A DNA stretch of 64,000 bases from Brachynemurus nebulosus (taxonomy: Eukaryota; Arthropoda; Insecta; Neuroptera; Myrmeleontidae): NCBI GenBank assembly GCA_035578155.1, contig JAPWDM010000059.1:575501-639500 (forward strand), read 5' to 3'. This document shows, one piece after another, positions 61,261 through 64,000 of the stretch. The notes beneath the pieces are model-generated. The model had not been told where the DNA came from and searched no databases. It worked only from the letters and a program-made list of their open reading frames with translations. Both the position numbers and the translations under genes were made by a program. Each line of letters starts with the position of its first letter. Position 1 is the stretch's first letter.

Positions 61261-61554
61261 CAGTACTTATTCTCAAATGGAACACTCTCACATGGAAACG
61301 CGAGCTTCTCTATTATCTTTGTTAGCTTTTGAATAGAATCTTCTGGAATCTTTTTCAATTTTCAACTCAGTTATAAAGTGGGTTTTTCGATCGTTTTTAA
61401 AATAAACTTAACAATTTTTATTTTGCGTCGCATCATTTCTATTGTATTTCCGTATTTCCTTATTATTAAGCGTCATCAACCGACATTGGTGATTCTCAAA
61501 TGGAAACACTCACTTCCCCAGTCCCGACGTGTTTCCATTTGAGAATAAGTACTG
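61261..61554. mobile_element. 294-bp TA MITE
   Basis: Inverted ends CAGTACTTATTCTCAAATGG and ...TTTGAGAATAAGTACTG with TA outside. A third TTCTCAAATGGAAACACTC copy is inside near the right end. Confidence 0.85.
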
Positions 61555-61556
61555 TA

Positions 61557-62180
61557 TTTACATTCTATTTTATCCGTTTTATGTTACTATATTCGCTATA
61601 TTCACATCAGTATTTTTAGATTATTAACGCCACGAGTGGTAAAAAAGAAAGCCTTATATGTGCCATTTTTGTGACCAATTTTGTCAATTTCTCCCATATA
61701 AGTAAGATCTCCATCTTATAATACTCCATTGCTTTTTGATTCATTTACACATTATACATTTTATATAAACCTGTGATCTTTCTATTCACGAAATTAATTT
61801 ATTACAAAAACGTGTACATTTATTTCCTGGTATATAATTAGCACCCTTAGGTTTTTTTTTCTTATTAACAATAATTAAAATGTACACCTTGTGTTGATGA
61901 TTTACAGAACGGTCGTGGAGAATATTGTTTATGGTTTCAGTTGAAGTATATTATTTGATATTTTATATTACAGGCGCTTATGGGTTACTACCTCACGTAT
62001 TAATATACTTACTAACGTCAATGTATAATATTTTTGAAAATTGTTCACTCATTCAGAATTTACTTCTACTTCAGTAAGCACGTGTGAACTTATATATATA
62101 AACGCTTTGTAGATGATGTTGTGTGCTAGTAATATATAGTTTGAATGTTAAAAGATGGTCGGTGTTCGAATATGTATACC
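61557..62180. other. stretch without recognised gene
   Basis: AT-rich, no ORF or repeat end. Confidence 0.35.
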
Positions 62181-62182
62181 AG

Positions 62183-62260
62183 CGGTTTTCAAATTTTGTG
62201 CACTAACGCCCCACCTATAGAAAATCTTACCTCTGCCGCCCCCCTTTCGAAAAAATTTAT
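62183..62260 (+). mobile_element. one-ended hAT-like remnant
   Basis: CAGCGGTTTTCAAATTTTGT followed by CTAACGCCCC and CCGCCCCCCTTTCG resembles a common hAT end. No right end was identified. Confidence 0.3.
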
Positions 62261-62420
62261 AAACAATTTGTAATTTTTTACTGAAAAGACACGTATGAGA
62301 ATTATTATTGTTAAAATATTAAGTATAGTAGCGAGCAGAAAAATCAGTGTTAAAGGATTACATGGCTATTTTTTTTTTTTTGCAAAAATACCTAATTTAT
62401 TCCAACTTTTGGAAATTCTT

Positions 62421-62633
62421 TTCTATTAGCAAATGCTTATGGCTTGTACTTGAGCAAATAGGGATTTAAAAAAATGAAATGTCATCTTTTGATAGTGTTT
62501 TAAACAAAAGTTTTGATTTTTGGTAAAAATTTTCGTGTTTTTCGTTGATTTTCCACTTGCAAAATGAGATGTAATGAACGGAAACAGTAATTTTTCGTTC
62601 AAGTACAAGTCATAAGCATCTATTAATAGAAAA
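62421..62633. mobile_element. palindromic MITE remnant
   Basis: CTATTAGCAAATGCTTATGG / GCTTGTACTTGAGC on the left pair, with mismatches, with TCAAGTACAAGTCATAAGCA / TCTATTAATAG on the right. The minus-strand ORF spans it. Confidence 0.5.
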
Positions 62634-62639
62634 AATTTT

Positions 62640-63400
62640 GTTTTTTATTTTAAGTAAGAATTTTACGAGTTACCTTGTTTACGCCGAAAAATCAGCGATT
62701 TTCAAAAACTAGCTCCCAATGGCCTAATTATTTATATATTTATTTTTTTTTTTAATTTTTTTCAGTGTCTCAAAATAATATATATAATAATAACATGCCA
62801 AAAGTGGAAATAAATTATATTTTCTTATAGTTATTGTAAAAAAAATTTTTTTGCTGTTGACTTCTTAATATAAAATGTCCATTATTTGGTAATTATGTTT
62901 GAGCGCTTATTCTTAAAACCATGATTTTATCAAAACAACGACGATATTTGCAATTAATCTGCGCCCCCGCCCACACAGAGAATATTGCGCAGCTATGGGA
63001 GTTTTTTTTTTCTTGAAATTTAATAAAATGGCGGCGGTTTGAATAAAAAGCACAAAATTTTTTAGTTTTTCGTGTGGAAAAATAGGAAAATTTCAAAATA
63101 AAAGCTCCCATAGGTACATAGCGGCTTACCTACAGATTGATAATCTAATTGATTTTTTTTCGGATGAAAACTGCGGCCGCAATCGTGTGTACCGATTTCC
63201 GCCCTTTTTTAAAGAATTTTTTTTTTAAATATTATACTAATTATAAAAAATAAATAAAAATGAATAAAAAAATATTTTTGTATTGTTAAATAGTGGTATT
63301 AATCCTAAAAAAAATTCATCCCCATTCCCCCATCCTATCCATCCAAAAAGAAATCGCGAAAATTTTTCTATTTTTCAGCAAATCGCACTGTGATGGTACC
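62640..63400. other. stretch without recognised gene
   Basis: No ORF with a domain; poly-T/A runs and short CG-containing bits only. Confidence 0.35.
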
Positions 63401-63408
63401 TTAACAAT

Positions 63409-63887
63409 TAGTGATGTCGAGTCGAGATGCAGCTAGTCGATTAATCGACTAAAGTTGTTTTTCCGACAAAATTGGTCATTAGTCGAAAATATCGAGCATA
63501 GAATAGTCGATTAATCGACTAAATTTTTAGTCGAATTCATGAATAGGGTAACCTTTGTAACTGTTTCAAAAACAATGTTTTAAATTTAATTATTGACTTT
63601 TATTATTATTTTTTTTTTTTAAAAAAAGAAAAAAGAAAAAATTACATATTATATAATGTATTATTCACATAAAAGTAAAAAATCATAAATAATGATAATT
63701 TTTAGTTTTCATTTTTTCGAGTCATAAATAATGCAGAAAAATTATTAAATTAATCGTCTTTAGTCATTTAAAAAATATTAGTCATTTTAGTCATTTAGTC
63801 GACAGTAAAATAGTCGATTAAAAAGTGACTAAAAGTAAACAAAATTAGTCGACTAAACCGATTAATCGAGTAAATTCGACATCACTA
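63409..63887. mobile_element. 479-bp hAT MITE with TAATCGACTA motifs
   Basis: Ends TAGTGATGTCGA and ...TTCGACATCACTA inverted, with the perfect duplication TTAACAAT (63401-63408, 63888-63895). The subterminal parts are built of repeated TAGTCGATTAATCGACTA-like blocks, themselves palindromic. No ORF. Its first seven bases equal those of the TCTTGG MITEs (TAGTGAT). Confidence 0.92.
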
Positions 63888-64000
63888 TTAACAATATGTT
63901 CTAGAATCTAGATAGTTCAAAAAATACTGAACAAACTGCTGCAGGTGCAAATAACCGAATTTGAATGAAATGTGATTCGCTAGCAAGCTCATAATTGAGC

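Overview
This is AT-rich eukaryotic nuclear DNA, most likely from an insect. The reasons are the (TA)n and (CA)n microsatellites, short non-coding palindromic DNA transposons, repeats ending in ACAG or GTCA tails typical of insect genomes, and the absence of dense long ORFs, Shine-Dalgarno sites or operons. The species cannot be told from the sequence alone. Almost every open frame over 60 codons is a by-product of microsatellites or repeats. The window is best read as a graveyard of layered mobile elements, probably intronic or intergenic, with one credible piece of a host gene near the right side.

Layout. From 1 to 13 kb there are two copies of a microsatellite-bearing Helentron-like repeat, a 158-bp perfect inverted repeat (4082-5351), retroposon-like tails at 5.4-5.9 and 12.4-12.9 kb, and the first hAT MITE with a perfect 8-bp target duplication (8669-9059). 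From 13 to 19 kb there are fold-back elements (13562-13661, 14552-14753), a Helentron copy broken by two nested elements, and a 1.07-kb TA-flanked element with another MITE inside. From 23 to 29 kb there are TTAA-flanked elements, two of them carrying Helentron insertions whose empty sites are also in the window. From 31 to 36 kb there is a stack of small hAT and TA elements, then a decayed Tc1/mariner transposon with a PIF/Harbinger element (TTA duplication) inserted in its 5' part. From 37 to 46 kb there are hAT elements, a pogo-like element, a TA MITE with GCGGGAGAGATGC ends, and a hAT element whose transposase start is split by a Helentron copy. From 46 to 54 kb there are another Helentron copy, a second Harbinger derivative with a broken transposase N-terminus, and a second TTAA element. 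From 54 to 64 kb there are more MITEs, two adjacent TCTTGG-rich hAT MITEs, a LINE fragment, and a final hAT MITE (63409-63887).

Host gene candidate. On the minus strand at 55.7-56.85 kb, an atypically CpG-rich block follows a TATA box. After about 0.9 kb of possible leader comes an ATG, a hydrophobic signal-like segment and a canonical CAG|GTAA splice donor. This looks like the first coding exon of a secreted or membrane protein; the rest of the window to its left could be its first intron. The family cannot be named.

Functional links. Nothing here forms a pathway. The visible relationships are mechanistic: non-autonomous elements that keep the termini needed by hAT, Tc1/mariner/pogo, PIF/Harbinger, TTAA-type and rolling-circle machineries, and a relative insertion order readable from their nesting. 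I saw no clearly new biological system. The best leads are the Helentron-like family with its two in-window empty sites, the palindromes centred on (TA)n tracts, and the TTAA families that share terminal and internal motifs.
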